The notes beneath the pieces were generated by a model, which ran no database searches, was not told the DNA's origin, and saw nothing but the letters and a program-made list of their open reading frames with translations. Both the position numbers and the translations under genes were made by a program. Of a stretch of 64,000 nt of DNA, positions 10,043 through 21,244 are shown piece by piece (positions within the stretch are counted from its first letter, which is position 1; the number at the start of each line of letters is the position of its first letter). Origin of the DNA: Costus lasius (lineage: Eukaryota; Streptophyta; Magnoliopsida; Zingiberales; Costaceae); NCBI GenBank assembly GCA_027563935.2, contig CM050451.1, positions 99,723,565 to 99,787,564 on the forward strand, read 5' to 3'.

Positions 10043-12780
10043 CTAATGGTTGAGAAATCTCAAACCCATATTATTACAGTGCTTCTCATGCTTCTGCTGC
10101 GCCAGAGGCTTGGTAAGCAGGTCAGCCAGATTGTCATTTGTATGAACCTTGCAGATTTTGATCTCGCCTCGATCAATGATCTCCCGGATCAAGTGAAACC
10201 GTCTCTGTATGTGCTTGGACTTCTGGTGCGACCGTGGTTCCTTTGCTTGTGCTATTGCTCCAGTGTTATCACAGAAGATAACCAAAGGATCTGCACTCGA
10301 AGGAACAACACCAAGTTCCTGAATGAACTTACGAATCCACATTGCCTCCTTGGATGCTTCCGAGGCTACAACATACTCGGCTTCTGTTGTGGAATCAGCA
10401 ACAATGGGCTGTTTGAAACTTTTCCACACCACTGCTCCTCCATTCAAGCTAAAAACATAGCCTGATTGCGATCGGAAATCATCCTGGTCAGATTGGAACG
10501 AAGCGTCAGTATATCCTTCAATACTGAGTTCTTCCTAACCTCCATATATCAAGAACATATCTTTGGTCCTCTGCAGATATTTTAAAATGTTCTTGACTGC
10601 AATCTAGTGTGCCTGACCTGGATTACTTTGGAATCGACTGGTCACGCTTAACCCGTAAGCGACGTCTGGGCGAGTACACAACATCGCATACATAATGGAT
10701 CCAATAGCCGAAGCATAAGGCGTATTGTCCATTTCATCTTTTTCAGTCTGTGTTTGTGGACACTGACTCTTTGAAAGATTCAGACCATGTCTGACTGGAA
10801 GATATCCTCTTTTAGAATTCTCTAAATGAAATCTCTCCAGGACTTTATCGATGTAAGTACTCTGGCACAGCCCGAGAAGCCTCTTAGATCTATCTCTGTA
10901 GATCTTCACACCTAATACATAGGCTGCTTCTCCTAGATCTTTCATCTGGAAACATTTTCTTAACCATGCTTTAACAGCATGTAGTTCAGGAATATCGTTT
11001 CCAATGATTAAGATATCATCGACGTAGAGGATTAGGAAAGTAATCACGCTCCCACTAAACCTCTTATATACACACGGGTCATCTTCATTCTTGACGAAAC
11101 CAAATTCAGAGATTGATTCATCAAAACGAATATTCCAGCTTCTTGATGCTTGTTTAAGTCCATAAATGGACTTCTTTAACTTGCATATTTTATGACGATC
11201 TGATGGATTAGTGAAACCTTCAGGTTGTGTCATATACACATCCTCATCCAGTTTTCCATTAAGGAAAGCCGTCTTCACATCCATCTGCCAGATCTCATAA
11301 TCGTAATATGCTGCAATTGCGAGAAGAATCCGAATAGACTTGAACATAGCTACAGGTGAGAAAGTTTCATCATAATCTATCCCGTAGATTTGTTTGAAAC
11401 CTTTCGCAACTAGCCTGCCTTTATAGGTAACCACGTTACCATCCATGTCAATCTTCTTCTTGAAGATCCATTTACAGCCTATAGGGATTACTCCCGGAGG
11501 CGGATCAACCAAATCCCAGACTTGGTTATCTGACATGGAGTCCATTTCGGCTCGCATAGCTTCAAGCCATCTAGCTGACTCCGGTCCACTGACCGCATCC
11601 GCATAAGTAAGGGGTTCATCATTATCAATGATGTAGACTCCGTCATAGCGCTCAGGCTGTCGACGGATCCTTCCCGATCTTCGCGGTTCCCATGATATTT
11701 GAGCCTCAGGTTGTTCAGTAACCTGATCTACCGGCTCATGCTCATCCAACTGTGCTTGACTACTTTGTCCTTCCTCTGGATTCTCATCCAGCTTTATTTC
11801 TCTCCCACTGGCTTCTTGCAGAAGAAATTCCTTCTCAAGAAATATTGCCGTCCGAGCAACAAATACCTTGTTCTCTTTGGGATCGTAGAAATAATAACCC
11901 TTAGTTTCCTTAGGGTAACCGACAAAGATGCATTTCTCAGATCTGCTCTCTAGTTTCCCAGAGGCGAGCTTTTTGACATAAGCCTCGCAACCCCAGATCT
12001 TAATAAATGTCAAGCTAGGCTGTTTCCCATACCATAACTCATATGGCGTCTTAGAAACTGCCTTGGATGGCACTCGGTTTAGTACCTTTGCAGCTGTTTC
12101 CAGTGCAAATCCCCAAAATGAGTAAGGTAGAGTAGCCTGACTCATCATAGAACGAACCATATCAAGTAACGTTCTATTTCTCCTCTCGGACACACCATTC
12201 CATTGCGGTGTTCCTGGCGGAGTGAGCTGTGAGATAATCCCACACTCCTTCAGATAGTCAGTAAACGCTCGACTTAGGTATTCTCCACCTCGATCAGAAC
12301 GAAGTGCCTTGATATTTCGGCCTAGCTGATTTTGTACTTCATTTTTGAACTCTTTGAACTTGTCAAAAGATTCACTCTTATGTCTCATTAGATAGACATA
12401 TCCATACCTACTGAAATCATCAGTAAAGGTAATGAAGTATTGATAGCCACCTCTGGCATGTTTACTGAATGGCCCACACACATCACTGTGTATAAGGTCA
12501 AGTAAACCTGAAACCCTTTGACCTTTGTTAAGAAAAGGAGTCTTCGTCATTTTACCCATTAAACAAGCTTTGCATGTATCAATCTCCTCATAGGAGAATG
12601 ATCCCAGCAGTCCATGATCATGCAACCGCTTAATGCGTTTCTTGTTAATATGGCCTAAACGACTATGCCATAGCAAGGTGCTGTCATCAGCATACTTGGC
12701 TTTCTTATTATCAATATTTTGTATAGAATATTCCATGTCCAACATGAATAACCCATTGTTAATTGAACCAGTAGCATAAA
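10043..12780 (-). pseudogene. R3 pol fragment (integrase, RT, RNase H)
   Basis: One frame runs from the integrase zinc motif (HSRLGH...CKAC) through D,D(35)E residues (HSDVCG, SDRGGEY, GVSERRNR), the RT YVDD box and RNase H to the usual C-terminus at 10043. Two in-frame stops break it: TAG at 10604-10606 in place of a Trp codon, and TAG at 10535-10537 in place of a Gln codon (GGT CAG GAA in sisters). Everything upstream of the residues preceding ATGSINNG in sister copies is missing. The open frame starting at 12811 takes its first few codons from the junction with R4 and is not a natural start. Confidence 0.9.
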
Positions 12781-12781
12781 T

Positions 12782-12809
12782 AAGATCGACTGTACAAGAT
12801 CGACTGTAC
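12782..12809. repeat. 14-bp tandem duplication at the R3/R4 inversion junction
   Basis: AAGATCGACTGTAC occurs twice back to back (12782-12795 and 12796-12809), exactly where minus-strand R3 stops and plus-strand R4 begins. The second copy is native R4 gag, since sisters have AAAATCGATTGTACTCC at this place. The first is a duplicate with no counterpart in R3. It looks like a repair signature at a rearrangement breakpoint. Confidence 0.8.
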
Positions 12810-13140
12810 ACCGGCAGAGTTACTGAACATGCTCTATACTACAGAGCAGACTCTTGAGAAGGGAAAGCCTTCATCCTCTGTCCTAATGGTTCCTTCCAGG
12901 AACAAAAAGAAGGGGAAGAAGGGCAAAGCCCCTATCAAGAGCTACAACAAGGCTCTGAAACAAAAGGTGAAGCGGTCGAAGGAATACAGATGTTTCCATT
13001 GTGGCCAGCTGGGTCACTGGAAGAAGGACTGTAAAGCGCTCCAAGGAGACAAGAAGGGAAGGAAGCCTTTCGCTTCTGGCTCAGGTATTTTTTTGACTGA
13101 AGTCATGGTATCTTCTTCTTCTATTTCATGGGTGTTGGAC
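12796..13140 (+). pseudogene. R4 gag C-terminal fragment with zinc knuckle
   Basis: C-terminal part of a copia gag with a lysine-rich stretch and the nucleic-acid-binding knuckle CFHCGQLGHWKKDC (CX2CX4HX4C), then the start of protease up to WVLD. The N-terminal gag is missing at the inversion junction. The solo LTR S1 interrupts the frame within the LDTACG protease motif, where the target duplication TGGAC lies. The open frame continues 63 bases into S1 by chance. Confidence 0.85.
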
Positions 13141-14374
13141 TGTTGGGGTATGCCCTTAAGGCTAATGTTTGAGGCCTTGGGATTGTATCAGTATCATGTA
13201 TAAACTCTTATGTTTATAAAGGCATTGGTTATTATTCTGCTTGTTACATTATCTGCTGCAATAAGTGTACTTCTGAATAATGTCTCAAATGCTGTTCAGC
13301 TAGGCTGACATGCAGTTACGTCCTTAGTCGAGATATCTTGGTGAACATGAGACAGCCTTGATATGATTGAGACTAATATGTGTTCTAATCTTATAGGATG
13401 CTTCGAGCATGGAATAAGATGTAGACTCATGGGTACATTGGATGTACTGGACAAACCCTACTAGGATATTCAATTGCTTGTCACAATATGAATAATCCTT
13501 GATTGTTACAAGTGGCACATGTCCTCTGACTTGAGATCACTTCTGTTTCTAAATGATGATTGTCATTGTTTTGAGGTAGTTCAATATCATTTGAAACATA
13601 ATGATTATAGACTATCTTGGATGGTGAGCTTGAGTCATGTTAGGGCACTAGTGATAGATAAAGGATTGTCGTCTCCTTAATTGGAGTGTGATGTTCTAAA
13701 GGGGCCCCCTGGATGAGATGATTGAGAAAGTGTATGGCCATACCCAGGTGACTATGTTCATCTGATCTAATCATGCTCATCATATTGGAGATACAAGCTT
13801 GACACGCTTGTCCAATAAGAACATCCAGTGGCAAAGGAAACATGTTTGCCTTGTGAATTGGATTCACACTTGTGCTGTGGTTTGGGTGTAGTCTTGGAAG
13901 ACTCTTTTCTTTATATCGGGAGACAGTGATGTGTTGCTAGATACCCCTCACTGATCGTGATAACGTAAGTTATCGTTACCGACATTTAAAGGAAACCCTC
14001 AGGGTCGCACAATTTGATGATATGGCTTACTTAAGTCAGATCGTGTGGACTGAATTGTTTGGGTTCAGTTTAAAGGGATTTAATCTCTGATTGTAAGTGA
14101 GATCTAGTCTGATCATGTTTGATTGATTAGGGCTTGAGATCGGTAAGCTTCGATTGAGAGAATGGATGCTAGATCGGTCAGATCAGCAGCATCAAGAGAT
14201 GAACGGTCAGATCTTAAGCCTTAGGGGTTTATTATAATCTGGACTAGTTGCTTGGTTTATTTGGTTTTGAACCAAATCGATTTGAACCAGCTCATTGGAT
14301 GAGCGCATGGTTCAAGTGAAGAGGCATTTGCGATTGGGGTGAAAGCTTGGTCGCATGAACGTTGAGATGGTGTT

Positions 14375-14392
14375 TGCTATTTTTAGATAGCA
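14375..14392. promoter_or_regulatory. S1 dyad with C(A/T)8G box
   Basis: TGCTAT and ATAGCA arms enclose CTATTTTTAG, an exact C(A/T)8G MADS-type site. It lies 290 bases before the LTR start-exon ATG, the same spacing as in R6 and R7 although the sequence is different. Confidence 0.5.
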
Positions 14393-14676
14393 TGTTCTCA
14401 AACGTGACCACATCTCACGTTCACGCCAAGAGAACTTTCCTCTCGCCTCTCGCCCTTTACTTTCTCGACGGCATTTCATGTGTGACGAGTCTTGAACGCC
14501 TTGGAGAGTTTCGGCAAAGCAAGCAACGCTTCATCCATCCCTTCCATTTGATCAAGGATACCTTGGAACCTTGCTAGCACAAGGAGCACCAAGGAAGTGA
14601 GCGCATCCTCATCTTATGTGCGCATCCTCTAGAGGAGATCCCTGTCGCTCTCTCCTTCCAAGACATCATCCAAGCG

Positions 14677-14687
14677 ATGGCCATGGT
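14677..14687 (+). other. S1 start-exon and splice donor
   Basis: ATG GCC ATG followed by GTATGA. It retains the same frame as in full-length copies, with a synonymous change in codon 2 relative to R6. Confidence 0.55.
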
Positions 14688-14830
14688 ATGAATCGCATCT
14701 CTTGTCTATGCAAAATAATATAAGTTGACCATTGAGCATACATGCGATCCTAGAAGCCCTAGTTTCCGCAATGAAAAATTTATACATGCGCCCTTAGGGT
14801 TTCGCCCCCCTTCTTTATAGGGGACTTTCA

Positions 14831-17800
14831 TGGACACTGCATGTGGAGTTCACATTTGTTCAAATGTGTAGGAACTCAAGAGAAGAAGACAGGTGGGACA
14901 GCATGAGGTGGACCTACGAGTTGGAAACGGGGCACGGGTTGCTGCTGTTGCTGTAGGAGAATATCATATCTCTTTACCATCTGGTCTTGTATTAGAACTG
15001 GACAATTGTTATTTTGTACCGAGCATAACTAAGAATATTATCTCTATTCCTGCTCTTGTCAGGAAAGGGTTTTCCTTTGAATGCAAAACTTCAAAGTGTT
15101 ATATTTCTTTTGATAATATTGTTTATGCTACTAGGTCAATTAACAATGGGTTATTCATGTTGGACATGGAATGTTCTGTACATAATATTGATAATAAGAA
15201 AGCCAAGTAAGCTGATGACAGCACCTTGCTATGGCATAGTCGTTTAGGCCATATTAACAAGAAGCGCATTAAGCGGTTGCATGACCCTGGACTGCTGGGA
15301 TCATTCTCCTATGAGGAGCTTGATACATGCAAAGCTTGTTTAATGGGTAAAATGACGAAGTCTCCTTTTTCTAATAAAGGTCAAAGGGCTTCAGGTTTAC
15401 TTGATCTCATTCACAGTGATGTGTGTAGGCCATTTAGTAAACATGCCAGAGGTGGCTATTCATACTTCATTACCTTTACTGATGATTTCAGTAGGTATGG
15501 TTATGTCTATCTTATGAGACATAAGAGTGAATCTTTTGACAAGTTCAAAGAGTTCAAAAATGAAGTACAAAATCAGCTAGGCCGAAGTATCAAAGCACTT
15601 CGTTCAGATCGAGGTGGAGAATACTTGAGTCGAGAGTTTACTGACTATCTGAAGGAGTGTGGGATTATCTCACAGCTCACTCCGCCAGGAACACCGCAAT
15701 GGAATGGTGTGTCCGAGAGGAGAAATAGAACCTTATTGGATATGGTTCGTTCTATGATGAGTCAGGCTACTCTACCTTACTCCTTTTGGGTATTTGCACT
15801 GGAAACAGCTGCAAAGGTACTAAACCGAGTGCCATCCAAGGCCGTTTCAAAGACTCCTTATGAGTTATGGTATGGGAAACAGCCGAGCTTGACATTTATC
15901 AAAATCTGGGGTGGCGAGGCTTATGTCAAAAAGCTCGCCTCTGGGAAACTGGAGAGTAGATCTGATAAATGTATCTTTGTCGGTTACCCTAAGGAAACTA
16001 AGGGTTATTATTTCTACGATCCCAAAGAGAACAAAGTATTTGTTGCTCGGACGGCTATTTTTCTTGAGAAAGAATTTCTTCTGCAAGAGGCCAGTGGGAG
16101 AGAAATAAAGCTGGATGAGAATCCAGAAAAAGGACAAAGTAGTCAAACTCAGTTGGATGAGCCTGAGCCAATAGACCAGGTTGATGTTCAACCTGAAGCT
16201 CAGATATCACGGGAACCGCGAAGATCGGGAAGGATCCGTCGACAGCCTGAACGCTATGACGGAGTCTACATCATTAATGATGAACCCCTCACTTATGCGG
16301 ATGCGGTCAATGGACCGGAATCAGCAAGATGGCTTGAAGCTATGCGAGCCGAGATGGACTCCATGTCAGAAAACCAAGTCTGGGATTTGGTTGATCCACC
16401 TCAGGGAGTAATCCCTATAGGCTGTAAGTGGATCTTCAAGAAGAAGATTGACATGGATGGTAACGTAGTTACCTATAAGGGCAGGCTAGTTGCGAAAGGT
16501 TTCAAACAAATCTACGGGATAGATTATGATGAAACTTTCTCTCCTGTAGCCATGTTTAAGTCCATTCGAGTTATTCTTGCGATAGCAGCATATTATGATT
16601 ATGAGATCTGGAAAATGGATGTGAAGACCGCTTTCCTTAATGGAAAACTGGAAGAGGATGTGTATATGACACAGCCTGAAGGTTTCATCAATCCATCAGA
16701 TCGTCATAAAATATGCAAATTAAAGAAGTCTATTTATGGACTAAAACAAGCATCGAGAAGCTGGAATATTCGTTTTGATGAATCAGTTTGTGAATTTGGT
16801 TTCATCAAAAATGAAGATGACCCGTGTGTATATAAGAGGTTTAGTGGGAGCGTGATTACTTTCCTAGTCCTCTACGTCGATGATATCTTGATCATTGGAA
16901 ACGATATTCCTGAACTACATGCGGTAAAGGCATGGTTAAGAAAATGTTTCCAGATGAAAGATTTAGGAGAAGCAGCCTATGTATTAGGTGTGCAGATCTA
17001 CAGAGATAGATCTAATAGGCTTCTCGGGCTGTGCCAGAGTACTTACATCGATAAAGTCCTGGAGAGATTCCATTTAGAAAATTCTAAAAGAGGATATCTT
17101 CCAGTCAGACATGGTCTGAATCTTTCAAAGAGCCAGTGTCCTCAAACACAGTCTGAGAAAGATGAAATGGACAATACGCCTTATGCTTCGGCTATTGGGT
17201 CCATTATGTATGCGATGTTATGTACTCGCCCAGACGTCTCTTACGGGTTAAGCGTGACCAGTCGGTTCCAAAGTAATCCAGGGAAGGCACACTGGATTGC
17301 AGTCAAGAACATTTTGAAATATCTTCGGAGGACCAAAGATATGTTCTTGATTTATGGAGGTCAGGAAGAACTCAGTATTGAAGGATATACTGACGCTTCA
17401 TTCCAATCTGACCAGGATGATTTCCTATCGCAATTAGGCTATGTTTTTAGCTTGAATGGAGGAGTAGTGGTATGGAAAAGTTTCAAACAATCAATTGTCG
17501 CTGATTCTACAACAGAAGCCGAGTATGTTGCAGCCTCAGAAGCATCAAAGGAGGCAGTGTGGATTCGTAAGTTCATTCAGGAAGTTGGTGTTGTTCCTTC
17601 GAGTGCCGATCCATTGGTTATCTTCTGTGATAACACTGGAGCGATTGCACAAGCAAAGGAACCACGGTCACACCAGAAGTCCAAGCACATACAGAGAAGG
17701 TTTCATTTGATCCGTGAGATCATAGATCGAGGAGAGATCAAGATCTGCAAGGTTCATACAGATGACAATCTAGCAGACCCGCTTACAAAGCCTCTAGCGC

Positions 17801-17856
17801 AGCAGAAGCATGAGAAGCACTGTAATAATATGGGTTTGAGATTTCTCAACCATTAG
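14831..17856 (+). pseudogene. R4 protease-integrase-RT-RNase H
   Basis: Continuation of the R4 polyprotein after S1. Protease keeps DTACG next to the S1 border. A TAG at 14869-14871 (CAG in sisters) and a TAA at 15208-15210 (TAT in sisters) interrupt it in frame. From 15226 a single 876-codon frame covers integrase (HSRLGH, CKAC, HSDVC, SDRGGEY, GVSERRNR), RT (YVDD) and RNase H (TDASFQSD, TTEAEY, FCDNTGA) to the normal end. Several conserved positions are changed (CRPF for CGPF, WVF for WGF, GGEAY for GCEAY). Apart from the missing 5' half this is one of the better-preserved pol frames in the window. Confidence 0.92.
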
Positions 17857-17876
17857 TTTAAGTGCAAGTGGGAGAT

Positions 17877-19330
17877 TGTTGGGGTATGCCCTTAAGGCTA
17901 ATGTTTGAGGCCTTGGGTTATTCTCAGTATCATGTATAAACTATAATAAGTTTTATAAAGGCAATGGTTGTTATTCAGGTTGTTACATTATCTGCTGCTG
18001 TTATGTATACTTCTGAATAATGTCTCAATGATGTTCAGCTTAGCTGACATGCAGTATTGTCCTTAGTCGAGATATCTTGGAGAACATGAGACAGCCTTGA
18101 TATGATTGAGACTAATATGTGTTCTAATCTTATAGGATGCTTCGAGCATGGAATAAGATGTAGACACATAGGTGCATTGGATGTACTGGATTGACCCTAC
18201 TTAGGATATTCAATTGTTTGTCACAATGTGAATAATCCTTATAAACCAGCAAGTGGTATATTCCCTCTGACTTGAGATCACTTGTGTTTCTAAGTGATGA
18301 TTGACATTTTCTTGAGATAGTTCAATATCATTTGAAAGATAATGATTAAGGATTATCTTGGATAGTGGGCATGAGTCATGTTAGGACACTAGTGATAGAT
18401 ATAGGATTGCCTCTCCTAGCTGGAGTGTGATGTTCTAAAGGGGCCCCCTGGATGAGATGGTTGAGAAAGTGTATGGCCATACCCAGGTGACTATGTTCAT
18501 CTGATCTAACCATTCTCATCATATTGGAATTACAGGCTTGACACGCTTGTCCAATGAGAACGTCCAGTGGCAAAGGGATCATGTATACCGAGTGAATTGG
18601 ATTCACATTTCTACTATGGTTTGGGTGTAGTCTTGGAAGACTCTTTCCTTCATATCGGGAGACAGTGATGTGTTGCTAGATACTCCTCTCTGATCGTGAT
18701 AATGTAAGTTATCGTTACCGACATTTAAAGGAAACCCTTAGGTTCGCACAATTTGATGATATGGCTTACTTATGTCAGATCGTGTGGACTGAATTGTTCA
18801 GGTTCAGTTTAAAGGAGTTCAAACTCTGATTGTAAGTGAGATCTGGTCTGATCATGTTTGATTGATTAGGGCTTGAGATCGGTAAGCTTCGATCGAGAGA
18901 ATTGATGCTAGATCATGGAGATCAAGCGGGTCAAGAGATGTGTGGTTGGATCTTGAGCCAATTGGTTCAATAAGATCTAAACTAGGGTTGGTTCGATTTG
19001 GTCCTTGAACCAAATAACATTGAACCGGTTCACTTAGTGTGAGCGCTTGGTTCAATTAGAGAGGGAAGTTTCGGTTGGAGTGAACGCATGGGATTAAGAC
19101 ACAATGAAGAAGGGGGTTACACTTTTTGGTTCTTACCATAAGTGGTAACCGTTTTCTCATTGGATTCTTCTCCCTCTCACGGTTTCGAAGCTTGCTCTCC
19201 AACGCCTCCTCTTTGGTTGGTTGCTTGATCATCTTCACGCAACAAGAAAGAAAGGAGTTCGGCCAACAAGGAAGAAGCACATCTCCTCTACAAATTTCGA
19301 TCAAGGACTCCTTAGTGCCTTGCTAGCACA
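17877..19330 (+). repeat. R4 3' LTR, truncated
   Basis: Follows the polypurine tract (AAGTGGGAGAT) and begins TGTTGGGGTATG. It is truncated after the 'cttgctagcac' block near 19330, so the last 350 bases or so (including the start-exon region) are missing. It retains a near-CArG CCATAAGTGG (19136-19145) in a TTACCA/TGGTAA stem (19133-19148). Right of the break is the R5 patchwork junction. Confidence 0.88.
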
Positions 19331-19411
19331 AAGAGAACAAGGTATTTGTTGCCTTGCTAGCACTAAGGGTTATTATTTCTACGATCCCAAAGAGAACAAG
19401 GTATTTGTTGC
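19317..19411. other. Patchwork junction between R4 LTR and R5
   Basis: The order is LTR block (13 bases GCCTTGCTAGCAC, 19317-19329), then a 22-base stretch of R5 integrase sequence (19330-19351), then the same 13-base LTR block again (19351-19363), then R5 proper, which contains the 22-base stretch at its normal place (19389-19410). Short shared sequences lie at each switch. This is what synthesis-dependent repair with template switching leaves behind. Confidence 0.85.
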
Positions 19412-21224
19412 TCGGACGGCAATATTTCTTGAGAAGGAATTTCTTCTGCAAGAAGCCAGTGGGAGAGAAATAAAGCTGGATGAGAATCCAGATGAAGGAC
19501 AAAGTAGTCAAGCTCAGTTGGATGAGCCTGAGCCGGTGGATCAGGTTATTGAACAACCTGAGGCTCAAATATCACGGGAACCGCGTAGATCGGGAAGGAT
19601 CCGTCGTCAGCCTGAGCGCTATGACGGAGTCTACATCATTGAAAATGATGAACCCCTCACTTATGCGGATGCGGTCAGTGGACCGGAGTCAGCTAGATGG
19701 CTTGAAGCTATGCGAGCCGAGATGGACTCCATGTCAGATAACCAAGTCTGGGATTTGGTTGATCCGCCTCCGGGAGTAATCCCTATAGGCTGTAAATGGA
19801 TCTTCAAGAAGAAGGTTGACATGGATGGTAACGTGGTTACATATAAAGGCAGGCTAGTTGCGAAAGGTTTCAAACAAATCTACGGGATAGATTATGATGA
19901 AACTTTCTCACCTGTAGCTATGTTTAAGTCTATTCGGATTCTTTTCGCGATAGCAGCATATTATGATTATGAGATCTGGCAGATGGATGTGAAAACAGCT
20001 TTCCTTAATGGAAATCTGGATGAGGATGTGTATATGACACAACCTGAAGGTTTCACTAATCCAGCAGATCGTCATAAAATATGCAAGTTAAAGAAGTCCA
20101 TTTATGGACTTAAACAAGCATCAAGAAGCTGGAATATTCGTTTTGATGAATCAATCTCTGAGTTTGGTTTCATCAAGAACGAGGATGACCCGTGTGTATA
20201 TAAAAGGTTTAGTGGGAGCGTGATTACTTTCCTAGTCCTCTACGTCGATGATATCTTAATCATTGGAAACGATATTCCTGAACTGCATGCTGTTAAAGCA
20301 TGGTTAGGAAAATGTTTCCAGATGAAAGATCTAGGAGAAGCAGCCTATGTGTTAGGTGTGAAGATCTACAGGGATAGATCTAAGAGGCTTCTCGGGCTGT
20401 GCCAGAATACTTACATCGATAAGGTCCTGGAAAGATTCCATTTAGAGAATTCTAAAAGGGGACATCTTCCAGTCAGACATGGTCTGAATCTTTCGAAGAG
20501 TCAGTGTCCACAAACACAGACTGAGAAAGATGAAATGGACAATACGCCTTATGCTTCGGCTATTGGGTCCATTATGTATGCGATGTTGTGTACTCGCCCA
20601 GACGTCGCTTACGGGTTAAGCGTGACCAGTCGATTCCAAAGTAATCCAGGTCAGGCACACTGGATTGCGGTCAAGAACATTTTAAAATATCTGCGGAGGA
20701 CCAAAGATATGTTCTTGATATATGGTGGTCAGGAAGAACTCAGTATAGAGGGATATACTGACGCTTCGTTCCAGTCGGACCAGGATGATTTCCGATCGCA
20801 ATCAGGCTATGTTTTTAGCTTGAATGGAGGTGCTGTGGTGTGGAAAAGTTTCAAACAGTCAACTGTTGCTGATTCCACAACAGAAGCCGAGTATGTTGCA
20901 GCCTCGGAAGCATCCAAGGAGGCAGTGTGGATTCGTAAGTTCGTGAGAGAACTTGGTGTTGTTCCTTCGAGTGCAGATCCTTTGGTTATCTTCTGTGATA
21001 ACACTGGTGCCATCGCACAAGCAAAGGAACCACGGTCGCACCAGAAGTCCAAGCACATACAGAGACGGTTTCACTTGATCCGGGAGATCATAGATCGTGG
21101 CGAGATCAAAATCTGCAAGGTTCATACAGACGACAATCTGGTTGACCCGCTTACCAAGCCTCTGGCGCAGCAGAAGCATGAGAAGCACTGTAATAATATG
21201 GGTTTGAGATTTCTCAACCATTAG
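19364..21224 (+). pseudogene. R5 pol fragment (integrase C-terminus, RT, RNase H)
   Basis: Open without stops from the integrase C-terminal GYYFYDPKENK motif through RT (YVDD) and RNase H (TDASFQSD, TTEAEY, FCDNTGA) to the usual C-terminus. The reading frame happens to stay open upstream through the patchwork junction into the R4 LTR to an ATG at 19221. This makes a 667-codon chimera whose first 48 or so residues are LTR-derived and not meaningful. The protease, gag and catalytic integrase core are absent, so it cannot act alone. Confidence 0.88.
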
Positions 21225-21244
21225 ATTAAGTGCAAGTGATAGAT
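19364..21244 (+). mobile_element. R5: 3' internal fragment joined to the R6 5' LTR
   Basis: Internal sequence from the integrase C-terminal region to the polypurine tract. It differs from the equivalent part of R6 (35938-37817) by only about ten bases by eye, and the following LTR equals the R6 3' LTR. This gives the order internal-LTR-internal-LTR, as made by unequal recombination or a tandem duplication. Its polypurine tract is altered (AAGTGATAGAT instead of AAGTGGGAGAT). Confidence 0.85.

Larger units (their letters stand above)
8350..12780 (-). mobile_element. R3: 5'-truncated Angela-like copia element in the R2 LTR
   Basis: A minus-strand element with a complete 3' LTR (8350-10022), polypurine tract and pol down to the integrase zinc region. 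At 12780 it ends abruptly against the head of R4, which points the other way. Gag, protease, leader, PBS and 5' LTR are missing. The left border sits inside the R2 5' LTR, giving the order R2 first, R3 later. No target-site duplication can be checked because the right border is gone. Confidence 0.85.
13141..14830 (+). mobile_element. S1: solo LTR of the same family inserted in R4
   Basis: A complete 1690-bp LTR (TGTTGGGGTATG ... GGGACTTTCA) flanked by the 5-bp target duplication TGGAC at 13136-13140 and 14831-14835. Removing it and one TGGAC restores the continuous motif seen in sisters. There is no PBS or internal sequence, so it is the product of LTR-LTR recombination of a former full element. 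It keeps the start-exon/donor motif (14677-14687) and a MADS-type box CTATTTTTAG (14377-14386) within a TGCTAT/ATAGCA dyad (14375-14392). Confidence 0.95.
12782..19330 (+). mobile_element. R4: 5'-truncated Angela-like copia element carrying solo LTR S1
   Basis: Plus-strand element beginning abruptly in gag (12796), running through the zinc knuckle, then interrupted by S1 (13141-14830). It resumes at protease (14831) and continues to RNase H, polypurine tract and a 3' LTR that is itself cut at about 19330. Gag wording (TTEQTLEKGKPSSS) and the pol linker (IDQVDVQPEAQ) group it with R9 rather than with R6, R7 and R10 (TTEETLKGKPSTS, DQVIEQPEAQ). Confidence 0.85.
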
